Positions 35,916 through 42,960 of a DNA stretch of 64,000 nucleotides are shown piece after piece (the stretch's first letter is position 1; each line of letters begins with the position of its first letter). The notes under the pieces are model-generated. The model worked only from the letters and a program-made list of their open reading frames with translations, was not told where the DNA came from and searched no databases. The position numbers and the translations under genes are program-made. The stretch comes from Daejeonella sp. JGW-45 (lineage in GTDB: Bacteria; Bacteroidota; Bacteroidia; Sphingobacteriales; Sphingobacteriaceae), in the NCBI RefSeq assembly GCF_029360805.1, contig NZ_JARKNC010000008.1:804339-868338 (forward strand), written 5' to 3'.

Positions 35916-36266
35916 TATTTTCTTTTGGAAAGCAGAGCCTGTGTTTCATTGAAACGATAGCCCTGCTCTGCGCAGTAGTTTGGCCATCCAATTTCTCTTT
36001 TAAATCGATTTGCGTATTGGCCAAAGCTACCTGCTGCGATCAGGTTTAACTCGGTGAGAGCATTGCTGCTATTAAAGCGAGTATCGGACCCGGTACGTTT
36101 GCAACCCTCCATAGCAGCACCATCCCTGCCATCTAAACCGTGACGAAGCGGCAGCTTTTTGCATCCTGAAATCTTCTTATTTAAAACACCTGCAAAGCAA
36201 AAACTACAGCGTAGCAACGGACTATCGTTAATCAATGCTTCTGCCCCTGCTTTCCAAAAAAAAACA
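35916..36266. mobile_element. candidate MITE-like element with long imperfect terminal inverted repeats (~350 bp)
   Basis: The ends are inverted copies: TTTTGGAAAGCAG at 35923-35935 matches CTGCTTTCCAAAA at 36247-36259 exactly. With one interruption the match extends outward through a T4 run. Going inward, the arms stay recognisably related for about 50-60 bp (shared CATTGA, AACGATAG, GTAG TTT, TTTTAAAT). There is no transposase gene and I could not see a clear target duplication. It could instead be a structured RNA with a long stem. Confidence 0.5.
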
Positions 36267-36303
36267 CGTCCTGGTAAATGCAACATTTTATGACAGATTC
36301 GCT

Positions 36304-36370
36304 GACTCCGAAGGAGTCAAATGTTTATGGAAAATTATTTAGTGCGTTTTTCCGACCCCTACGGGGTCGG
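36304..36370. repeat. intergenic palindrome family G
   Basis: GACTCCGAAGGAGTC (36304-36318), then AA and ATGTTTATGGAAAA, and after about 20 bp the 19-bp palindrome CCGACCCCTACGGGGTCGG (36352-36370). The same order, GGGGTC-TC-ATGTTTATAGAAG on the minus strand, occurs at 33372-33398. Confidence 0.75.
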
Positions 36371-36390
36371 TTACACACCTGATACCGAAA

Positions 36391-36480
36391 ACTTTCATCT
36401 TCCGGCTTTCACTTTTCACCTTTCACCTTTCCCCTCCGCCCTATGCTTCGTCCGGCGCATCACCTCCCACTTTCAACTTT
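36391..36480. repeat. pyrimidine-rich family A units
   Basis: Degenerate tandem ctttcacttttcacctttcac units, ending in ttcaacttt. One orientation only, in the rpmB leader-upstream region. Confidence 0.5.
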
Positions 36481-36493
36481 ATCCAAAAAACGT

Positions 36494-36524
36494 TTGCGTA
36501 TCTAATTTTTTCTCCCGATATTTG
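36494..36524 (+). promoter_or_regulatory. putative Bacteroidota-type promoter of rpmB operon
   Basis: TTG at 36494-36496, then 20 bp, then GATATTTG at 36517-36524, a 7 of 8 match to the TAnnTTTG -7 element known for Bacteroidota. About 48 bp separate it from the rpmB start codon. Confidence 0.5.
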
Positions 36525-36572
36525 CAAACTCTTTAGAGAATTAGACTAATAATAAAAGATACACTTAGAGTC

Positions 36573-36806
36573 ATGTCGAGAATTTGTGATTTAACCGGGA
36601 AAATGGCGATGAACGGTTTTAACGTTTCTAATTCGAACGTAAAAACCAAACGTAAGTTTTACCCTAACCTGCATGTAAAGAAATTTTACATCCCAGAAGA
36701 AGACAGATGGATCACGTTGAAAGTTTCTACTTCAGCGATCAAAACCATCAGTAAAAATGGCATCACTGCCGTAATTAATAAGTTCCTTAAGAAAGGTTAT
36801 ATATAA
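36573..36806 (+). CDS. rpmB: 50S ribosomal protein L28
   Basis: 77-aa large-subunit protein. Starts MSRICDLTGKMAMNGFNVSNSNVKTKRKFYPNLHVKKFY, the L28 signature, and ends in a helix TAVINKFLKKGYI. Normal length. First gene of the L28-L33-DUF4295-ftsY order conserved in Bacteroidota; the 79-bp gap to L33 is filled by an inverted family E repeat. Confidence 0.97.
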   Translation: MSRICDLTGKMAMNGFNVSNSNVKTKRKFYPNLHVKKFYIPEEDRWITLKVSTSAIKTISKNGITAVINKFLKKGYI

Positions 36807-36870
36807 GTTGTACGCATTACGTTATACGTTGTACGTCTGGACGTAAAACATATAACGGAGAACTTACAAC
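36807..36870. repeat. inverted repeat, family E, between rpmB and rpmG
   Basis: Left arm 36807-36837 (gttgtacgcattacgttatac) and its complement at 36840-36870 (cgtaaaacatataacgg ... cttacaac), with almost no centre. The transcript would form a long hairpin starting one base after the L28 stop and ending 15 bp before the L33 start. Confidence 0.75.
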
Positions 36871-36885
36871 TCAAAAAACAATACA

Positions 36886-37068
36886 ATGGCTAAGAAAGGT
36901 AATAGAGTTCAGGTGATTTTAGAATGTACCGAGCACAAAGAAAGTGGCATGGCTGGAATGTCTCGTTACGTTACAACAAAAAACAAGAAAAACACCACTG
37001 AGCGTTTAGAATTAAAGAAATTTAATCCTGTTCTGAGAAAGGTGACTGTTCACAAAGAAATTAAGTAA
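36886..37068 (+). CDS. rpmG: 50S ribosomal protein L33
   Basis: 60-aa large-subunit protein: [58 protein letters not shown] shows the L33 core. It has only one Cys (ECTEHK), so this is the zinc-free form (lacking the CxxC pairs). Second gene of the operon. Confidence 0.97.
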   Translation: MAKKGNRVQVILECTEHKESGMAGMSRYVTTKNKKNTTERLELKKFNPVLRKVTVHKEIK

Positions 37069-37069
37069 G

Positions 37070-37147
37070 TTATAAGTAATACGTTATACGTTTTAAGTCA
37101 GAACTCTTTCCGAGTACCTAAAGCCTAAAACCTATAGCCTATAACCA
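37070..37147. repeat. mixed intergenic repeat between rpmG and DUF4295 gene
   Basis: Family E units (taatacgttatacgtttta) at 37076-37098, and a different tandem (aaagcctaaaacctatagcctataacc) at about 37119-37147. Arms are not clearly complementary. Confidence 0.5.
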
Positions 37148-37163
37148 CTCAAAAAGATAAAAA

Positions 37164-37331
37164 ATGGCAAAGAAAGTAGTTGCAACCCTGAAGACCGGCG
37201 CTGGTAAAGAATATTCAAAAGTGATCACTATGACTAAGTCCCCAAAATCCGGTGCTTATTCATTTAAAGAACTTATCGTTCACAACGATCACGTGAAGGA
37301 TGCTATCAACGCGTCTAAAAGCGGTCAATAA
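37164..37331 (+). CDS. DUF4295 family small protein
   Basis: 55-aa basic protein read as MAKKVVATLKTGAGKEYSKV ... MTKSPKSGAYSFKELIVHNDHVKDAI, the recognisable DUF4295 pattern. In Bacteroidota it is found directly after rpmG, which suggests a ribosome-linked role, but none is established. No Cys, no membrane segment. A terminator follows before ftsY. Confidence 0.88.
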   Translation: MAKKVVATLKTGAGKEYSKVITMTKSPKSGAYSFKELIVHNDHVKDAINASKSGQ

Positions 37332-37351
37332 TTAATAATGAACTTTTAGAG

Positions 37352-37386
37352 AAGCCGCCCACGTTTAATCGTTGGGGGGCTTTTTT
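37352..37386 (+). terminator. terminator of the rpmB-rpmG-DUF4295 transcript
   Basis: Stem AAGCCGCCCACG / CGTTGGGGGGCTT (with small mismatches), loop TTTAAT, followed by T6. It lies 20 bp after the DUF4295 stop. Confidence 0.75.
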
Positions 37387-37400
37387 GTTGGAGCCAGATA

Positions 37401-37512
37401 GTAATCGGTGATCAGTAATCGGTAATCGGTGCACGGCGTACACAACGCCGTTTTTAGTTTGTGGCGCTATGCGATACGCACCTGATCACTGATTACCGAT
37501 CACTGATTACCG
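37401..37512. repeat. inverted intergenic repeat, family B (GTAATCGGT / ACCGATTAC units)
   Basis: Left arm 37401-37431 has GTAATCGGT and GATCA units, right arm 37481-37512 has the complement (tgattaccgatcactgatta), and a unique ~50-bp centre lies between. Placed between the ribosomal terminator and ftsY. Confidence 0.75.
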
Positions 37513-37575
37513 CTACAAACGAAATAGGAAAATAAAAACGTAAAAAGAATACCTCGGTACCTAATAAAAACTCCC

Positions 37576-38538
37576 ATGGGATTATTCGATTTTTTCAAAA
37601 AGAAAGAAAACAATGTTGAGGAGCAGGCTGCTCTCGACAAGGGGCTGGAGAAATCCAGGGAAGGCCTGTTTTCAAAGATCACCAAAGCTGTTGCCGGGAA
37701 GTCGACAGTTGACGAGGATGTGCTGGATGAACTGGAAGAAACTCTTGTCACCTCTGACGTAGGTGTTCAAACCACCCTGAAGATCATTTCGAGGATCGAG
37801 GCAAGGGTTGCGCGCGATAAATATGTAAATACCTCCGAGCTCAATGAGATCCTGCGGGGAGAAATTCAGAACCTGCTTTCCGAAAATAACAGCAATGATT
37901 TCAGGAATTTTGAATATGGCGACCATAAGCCTTATGTGATCATGGTTGTCGGAGTGAACGGCGTTGGTAAGACCACCACGATAGGTAAGCTGGCCAATAA
38001 ATTAAAACTTGCCGGCAATAAGGTAGTGCTTGGCGCTGCCGATACGTTCAGGGCAGCTGCGGTAGATCAGATCAAACTTTGGGCAGAGCGCGTGGGCGTG
38101 AGGATCGTTGCGCAGCCGATGGGCTCCGATCCTGCATCAGTAGCTTTCGATACTTTGCAGTCGGCCGTAGCAAATGGCGATGATGTGGCTATTATCGACA
38201 CCGCCGGCCGTCTTCATAATAAAATTGCCCTGATGAACGAGCTGACCAAGATCAAACAGGTAATGCAGAAAGTGGTTCCGGGAGCGCCCCATGAAATATT
38301 ACTGGTATTAGATGCTTCCACCGGCCAGAATGCAATAGAACAGTGCAAGCAGTTTACGCAGGCTACTGAAGTAAATGCCCTGGCGTTAACCAAACTTGAC
38401 GGTACGGCAAAAGGCGGGGTGGTGATTGGGATCTCTGATCAGTTCAAGATCCCGGTGAAATATATTGGTGTTGGAGAAGGGATAGACCACCTTCAACTAT
38501 TTAACAAGAAGGAGTTTGTCGACTCGCTTTTTAAGTAA
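37576..38538 (+). CDS. ftsY: signal recognition particle receptor FtsY
   Basis: 320-aa GTPase that docks the SRP-ribosome complex at the inner membrane. N-domain: LEKSREGLFSKITKAVAGKSTVDEDVLDELEETLVTSDVG. G-domain: G1 GVNGVGKTTTIGKLA (about 126-140), DTFRAAAVDQ, G3 DTAGR, ALTKLDGTAKGG and closing GVGEGIDHLQLF. No acidic A-domain, as usual in this phylum. The 3' end is 14 bp from rimO. Confidence 0.97.
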   Translation: MGLFDFFKKKENNVEEQAALDKGLEKSREGLFSKITKAVAGKSTVDEDVLDELEETLVTSDVGVQTTLKIISRIEARVARDKYVNTSELNEILRGEIQNLLSENNSNDFRNFEYGDHKPYVIMVVGVNGVGKTTTIGKLANKLKLAGNKVVLGAADTFRAAAVDQIKLWAERVGVRIVAQPMGSDPASVAFDTLQSAVANGDDVAIIDTAGRLHNKIALMNELTKIKQVMQKVVPGAPHEILLVLDASTGQNAIEQCKQFTQATEVNALALTKLDGTAKGGVVIGISDQFKIPVKYIGVGEGIDHLQLFNKKEFVDSLFK

Positions 38539-38552
38539 GGGGAACGAAGATA

Positions 38553-39881
38553 ATGAAAACGAAGATCAGCAATGCAGCGCCGGCGACCAAGCCGAGGGTG
38601 AATGTGATAACCCTCGGATGTTCGAAGAACATTCATGACTCAGAGGTCCTGATGGGACAGCTGCGGGGGAATCAGATGAATGTGATCCATGAAGCTGAGA
38701 AATTGAATAACGATGATATTGTAGTGATCAATACCTGCGGCTTCATAGACAATGCCAAGCAGGAATCGATTGATACGATACTGCAATACAGCCAGTTAAA
38801 GGACGAAGGTAAGGTGGGAAAAGTTATTGTTACGGGATGCCTTTCCGAGCGTTATAAACCTGAGCTGGAAGCGGAGATAACGAACGTTGATTCTTACTTC
38901 GGGACGAATGACCTGCAAAACCTGCTGGGTTCTATTGGGGCCGACTATAAGCATGAGCTGGTAGGCGAGCGTTTACTAACCACCCCCTCCCACTTTTCAT
39001 ATTTCAAAATTGCCGAGGGTTGCAACAGGCCGTGTTCTTTTTGTGCTATACCCTTAATGCGCGGCAAGCACGTTTCTAAACCCATCGACGAACTGGTTAA
39101 AGAAGCTAAATTCCTGGCAAGCAATGGAACCAAAGAATTAATTCTGATTGCCCAGGATCTTACTTATTATGGCCTGGACCTTTACAGCAAACGTAACCTG
39201 GCCGACCTGCTTCGCAACCTGTCTGACGTAAATGGCATCGAATGGATACGGCTGCAGTATGCTTACCCTTCCGGATTCCCAATGGATATCCTGGACGTAA
39301 TGAACGAGCGCGAAAATATTTGTAATTATCTCGACATGCCTTTGCAGCACATCACTGACAGTATGCTGGGTTCCATGCGCCGGGGAATTAACAAGGAGAA
39401 AACCATTGATCTGGTCAATAAGATCAGGGATAAGGTTCCGGGCATCGCATTGCGTACCACGCTGATCTGCGGATATCCTGGTGAAACGGAACAGGATTTT
39501 CAGGAAATGAAAGACTGGGTAGAAGAAACGAGGTTCGAGCGGCTCGGATGCTTTACGTATTCGCATGAAGAAAAAACACACGCCCATCTGCTAAACGATG
39601 ACGTTCCGGAAGAGGTTAAACAGGAGCGCGTTGATGCCATAATGGAAATTCAGCAGGGAATTTCTTATGAAAAGAACCAGCAAAAAGTCGGACAGACATA
39701 TAAAGTCCTGATAGACAAAAAGGACGGTGACTTCTTTATAGGGCGCACGGAATTCGACTCTCCGGAGGTTGATAATGAGGTTCTGCTTGATGCGTCGACA
39801 GATTATGCCACGCCGGGCAGCTTTGTAAATGTACAGATTGACCGGGCTGAGGATTTTGATCTGTACGGACGGAGAGTGTAA
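38553..39881 (+). CDS. rimO: ribosomal protein S12 methylthiotransferase RimO
   Basis: 442-aa radical-SAM enzyme adding a methylthio group to Asp of ribosomal protein S12. N-terminal UPF0004 domain with cluster cysteines in GCSKNIHDSE, NTCGFIDNAK and TGCLSERY; radical-SAM cluster in CNRPCSFCAIPLMRGKHVS; C-terminal TRAM domain (GQTYKVLIDKKDGDFFIGRTEFDSPEVDNEVLL). The FCAIP and GCLSERY wording fits RimO rather than MiaB. Likely cotranscribed with ftsY. Confidence 0.96.
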   Translation: MKTKISNAAPATKPRVNVITLGCSKNIHDSEVLMGQLRGNQMNVIHEAEKLNNDDIVVINTCGFIDNAKQESIDTILQYSQLKDEGKVGKVIVTGCLSERYKPELEAEITNVDSYFGTNDLQNLLGSIGADYKHELVGERLLTTPSHFSYFKIAEGCNRPCSFCAIPLMRGKHVSKPIDELVKEAKFLASNGTKELILIAQDLTYYGLDLYSKRNLADLLRNLSDVNGIEWIRLQYAYPSGFPMDILDVMNERENICNYLDMPLQHITDSMLGSMRRGINKEKTIDLVNKIRDKVPGIALRTTLICGYPGETEQDFQEMKDWVEETRFERLGCFTYSHEEKTHAHLLNDDVPEEVKQERVDAIMEIQQGISYEKNQQKVGQTYKVLIDKKDGDFFIGRTEFDSPEVDNEVLLDASTDYATPGSFVNVQIDRAEDFDLYGRRV

Positions 39882-39902
39882 CATAGTCAAACGCCTATTT
39901 AG

Positions 39903-39991
39903 AGGGCGCAAAGGTTTTCGCAAAGGACGCGAAGTTAACACGACAACCAAGCTTTGCGCCTTCTGCGTGTACTTTGCGGTCTTTGCGTTTA
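39903..39991. repeat. inverted intergenic repeat, family F (CGCAAAGG / CCTTTGCG units)
   Basis: Left arm 39903-39935 (gcgcaaaggttttcgcaaagg) and right arm 39951-39991 (actttgcggtctttgcg), with a 15-bp centre. Lies between rimO and bshC. Same family as the block at 62.45-62.67 kb. Confidence 0.75.
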
Positions 39992-40084
39992 AAATCGTAT
40001 GCAAGACGCGAAATCTATAGTTAAATTGTCAAATAATCGATACTACTGATGGAATTCACCAAATTCAGCTAATTTCGTTTCTTA

Positions 40085-41677
40085 ATGAAGGCAAATTATC
40101 TTGATTACAGCGAAACAAATAGTTTCTCACCGGCAATAATTCGCTACCTGGAAAACGATCCTGATCTTGAGCCTTTTTGTAGTTTCAGGGCAGACATAGA
40201 CGGATTCAGGAAACTGATTGAAAAGAAAGCAGATAAAGCCGACCGCGAGCTTCTTGTCACTGTTCTTAAAGAACAATACGCAAGACTTAAACAAAACCCT
40301 AACGAGGCTGTCGTTAGGAACATCAACCTCCTTCAACAAAAAGAAACTTTCACTGTAACAACGGGCCACCAACTCAATCTTTTTACGGGCCCGCTATACT
40401 TCATTTTCAAGATTGTCACTGCCATAAACCTGGCCAGGGAATTAAAAGCCAGCTTCCCGGACAAGAATTTCGTCCCTGTTTATTGGATGGCTTCGGAGGA
40501 TCATGATTTTGCTGAGATCAACCATACCTATATTTCGGGGAAAAAGATAATCTGGGAGACGGAGACTGCCGGGGCAACCGGCAGGATTGATATCAAAGGA
40601 ATCCAGAAAACGCTCAGGGATTATACCGGAACCCTGGGAATATCTGAAAACGCTGCGGAACTTAGCAGCCTGATGAGCGCCGCCTACCTCGAAAATCCGA
40701 ATCTCGGTGATGCCACGCGATCGGTGGTCAACACTCTTTTTGAGGAGTACGGCCTTATCATTCTGGACGCCGACGATGCCCGGCTAAAAAAGGAATTCTC
40801 GGCTGTGATGCGCGACGATATTATCGGTCGGCACAGCTTTAAAAATATCGCCGCCACCAGTAAACAGCTTGAGGGTCTCGAAATACCGGTACAGGTAAAT
40901 CCCCGGGAGATCAATTTCTTTTACCTGGATAATGACCTCCGCGAACGCATTGTTTTTGAGAGCAATGGATACGAGGTGTTAAATACAAGTATCCGGTTTA
41001 CAGAAGATGAACTTCGCCGCGAAATTGAGACTCATCCTGAAAGGTTTAGTCCCAACGTCGTCATGCGCCCGCTTTACCAGGAGATAATACTCCCGAATCT
41101 CGCCTATATAGGCGGTGGAGCTGAAATTGTTTACTGGCTGCAGCTGAAGCAAAATTTTGATTTCTATGGGATTGACTTCCCGGTTCTGCTGCTCCGGAAT
41201 TCCGCGATCATCACTTCAGGCAACCTCAGTGGTAAACTTGCCAGGCTCGACCTCAGCCTCCCTGATATATTTGAGAACACTGAAAAGCTGCGTAAACAAT
41301 GGGTTTCAGACCATTCTGGTCACACGCTCAATCTCAATGACGAACTCCAGGAATTGAACAACATCTTTGAGAAGATTAAGCTCAGGGCTCATAAAATAGA
41401 TCCCACCCTGGGGCCAAGCTCAGAAGCCGTTAATGCCCGCTTGCAGAAAGCGGTGAAGAACCTTGAGGGGAAGCTGATGAAAGCCGAGAAGCGTAACTTT
41501 AGTGACGCGCTCGCCCAGATCGATTCACTGAAAGATAAGCTATTTCCACGGGGTGGCCTTCAGGAGCGGACGGAGAATTTCGGTCTCTTTTATGTTAAAT
41601 ATGGCCGGGCATTCATCGACATGCTTATTGAAAATTTTAAGCCTCTCGACAGGAAATTCACCATTTTAGAAGATTAA
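40085..41677 (+). CDS. bshC: bacillithiol biosynthesis cysteine-adding enzyme BshC
   Basis: 530-aa enzyme that adds cysteine to glucosaminyl-malate, the last step of bacillithiol synthesis. Nucleotidylyl-transferase-like core with VTTGHQLNLFTGPLYFIFKIVTAINLA, PVYWMASEDHDFAEINHTYI, NVVMRPLYQEIILPNLAYIGGGAEIVYWLQL and PVLLLRNSA. A C-terminal coiled region (about 390-485, LNDELQELNNIFEKIKLRAHKIDPTL). BshA and BshB are not in the window. Five bp from the next gene, so probably cotranscribed. Confidence 0.94.
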   Translation: MKANYLDYSETNSFSPAIIRYLENDPDLEPFCSFRADIDGFRKLIEKKADKADRELLVTVLKEQYARLKQNPNEAVVRNINLLQQKETFTVTTGHQLNLFTGPLYFIFKIVTAINLARELKASFPDKNFVPVYWMASEDHDFAEINHTYISGKKIIWETETAGATGRIDIKGIQKTLRDYTGTLGISENAAELSSLMSAAYLENPNLGDATRSVVNTLFEEYGLIILDADDARLKKEFSAVMRDDIIGRHSFKNIAATSKQLEGLEIPVQVNPREINFFYLDNDLRERIVFESNGYEVLNTSIRFTEDELRREIETHPERFSPNVVMRPLYQEIILPNLAYIGGGAEIVYWLQLKQNFDFYGIDFPVLLLRNSAIITSGNLSGKLARLDLSLPDIFENTEKLRKQWVSDHSGHTLNLNDELQELNNIFEKIKLRAHKIDPTLGPSSEAVNARLQKAVKNLEGKLMKAEKRNFSDALAQIDSLKDKLFPRGGLQERTENFGLFYVKYGRAFIDMLIENFKPLDRKFTILED

Positions 41678-41682
41678 CATTC

Positions 41683-42765
41683 ATGGCTTACAAGGTTTTC
41701 GCTGAAGATCAGCTTCGCGGGTTCACGGTTTCAGTTTTCGAGAAGATGGGTTGTTCTCCCCAGCATGCAGCCCTTGCGGCAGATGTGCTTCTCAAATCGG
41801 ATCTCCGCGGAATTGATTCTCACGGAGTTGCGCGCTTAAGCGGGTATGTGAGGCTATGGGAGAAAAAGAGAATAAATACCACGCCCAGCATCCGGGTGGT
41901 GCATGAAACTCCTACAACAGCCACAGTTGATGGCGACGCAGGGCTTGGGCTCGTTGTTGCGCCATTCGCTATGAAGGTTGCTATCGAGAAGGCAGAGAAG
42001 TATGGTTCCGGATGGGTGTCGGTAAAAAACTCTAACCACTTCGGTATAGCGGGCTATCATACCATGCTTGCCCTGGAAAAAGACATGATCGGCTTTGCCA
42101 TGACCAATGCCAGTCCGCTTGTTGCGCCCACCTTTGCCAATGAACGGATGCTGGGGACCAACCCCATGTGCTACGCTTTCCCGGCGGGTAAGTATCCCCC
42201 GGTAATTGTTGACATGGCTACTTCAGCTGCCGCCAATGGCAAGCTCGAAATTGCGCAACGTTCGGGCAAGCCTGTTCCGGACGGGTGGATCCAGGATAAG
42301 GACGGGAATCCGTCTACTGATCCGCATGAGCTAAAAAAAGGAGGCTCGCTGTTAACGCTTGGGGGCGACCGTGATCATGGCAGCCACAAAGGCTTCGGAC
42401 TGAGCGCTACGGTCGACATTCTTTCAGCCGTATTATCGGGCGCTAACTACGGTCCCTGGGTACCCCCATTTGTTGCCTTCCTCGAACCTTCCGCAAATCC
42501 TGTTGGCGAAGGCATCGGCCATTTCCTTGGCGCTATGAGGGTGGATGGCTTCAGACCGGTTGATGAGTTCAAATCTCACCTTGACAATTGGATCGAACGC
42601 TTTAAATCAGCAGTCCCTGTTTCAGAAGATCAGGGCGTTATCATCCCGGGGGAACCTGAGCTTTTAGCCGAACGGGAGAGGAAAGTGTCGGGGATTCCGA
42701 TTATTGATGCAGTTTGCGGGGATTTGGATGAGCTTGCTGCGAGATTTGGTATCGGAGGTCTATAA
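41683..42765 (+). CDS. Ldh family (malate/L-sulfolactate/ureidoglycolate-type) NAD(P)-dependent dehydrogenase
   Basis: 360-aa oxidoreductase of the type-2 malate/lactate dehydrogenase family. N-terminal DVLLKSDLRGIDSHGVARLSGYV (the DSHG motif with the catalytic His), WVSVKNSNHFGIAGYH, TNASPLVAPTFANERMLGTNPMCYAFPAG (NADH contact), and DGNPSTDPHELKKGGSLLTLGGDRDHGSHKGFGLSATVDIL near the substrate site. Exact 2-oxoacid substrate is not decided by sequence. Five bp after bshC. Confidence 0.9.
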   Translation: MAYKVFAEDQLRGFTVSVFEKMGCSPQHAALAADVLLKSDLRGIDSHGVARLSGYVRLWEKKRINTTPSIRVVHETPTTATVDGDAGLGLVVAPFAMKVAIEKAEKYGSGWVSVKNSNHFGIAGYHTMLALEKDMIGFAMTNASPLVAPTFANERMLGTNPMCYAFPAGKYPPVIVDMATSAAANGKLEIAQRSGKPVPDGWIQDKDGNPSTDPHELKKGGSLLTLGGDRDHGSHKGFGLSATVDILSAVLSGANYGPWVPPFVAFLEPSANPVGEGIGHFLGAMRVDGFRPVDEFKSHLDNWIERFKSAVPVSEDQGVIIPGEPELLAERERKVSGIPIIDAVCGDLDELAARFGIGGL

Positions 42766-42769
42766 TGGG

Positions 42770-42871
42770 CTGTGATCTGTGAGCTATCAGCTGTGAGCTA
42801 TCAGCTTCTAACCGCTCGGAAAGGATGTCGGAAATCCCTAGCTCATTGCTCACAGCTGATCGCTGATCGCT
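42770..42871. repeat. inverted intergenic repeat, family C
   Basis: Left arm 42770-42806 (gtgagctatcagctgtgagc) and right arm 42839-42871 (ctagctcattgctcacagctg, gatcgct units), with a ~30-bp unique centre. Lies between the dehydrogenase gene and the MG2/plug protein gene. Confidence 0.7.
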
Positions 42872-42960
42872 CCCCGTTAAAATAATGTTAAACCCATCTT
42901 CGTTTCTCTTTTAAAACATCATTTGCGTTATATTAGCACTATATCATACTTATCTGCTGC

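Larger units (their letters stand above)
35521..36572. other. 1.05-kb gene-free region of palindromes and a possible mobile element
   Basis: Lies between the divergent acs and rpmB genes. Contents from left: a perfect 24-bp palindrome, a pair of small palindromes, a ~350-bp long-inverted-repeat element, family G palindromes, pyrimidine-rich family A units and the rpmB promoter. Two overlapping leftward frames of 78 and 123 codons cross the inverted-repeat element, but their protein is Cys/Arg-rich with no family and is fully explained by the repeat arms; not called as genes. Confidence 0.6.

Noticed and set aside
35915-36286. 123-codon leftward frame as a gene
   Set aside because: It spans the inverted-repeat element almost exactly; the protein is low-likelihood (Cys/Arg/Lys-rich, no domain) and overlaps another frame.
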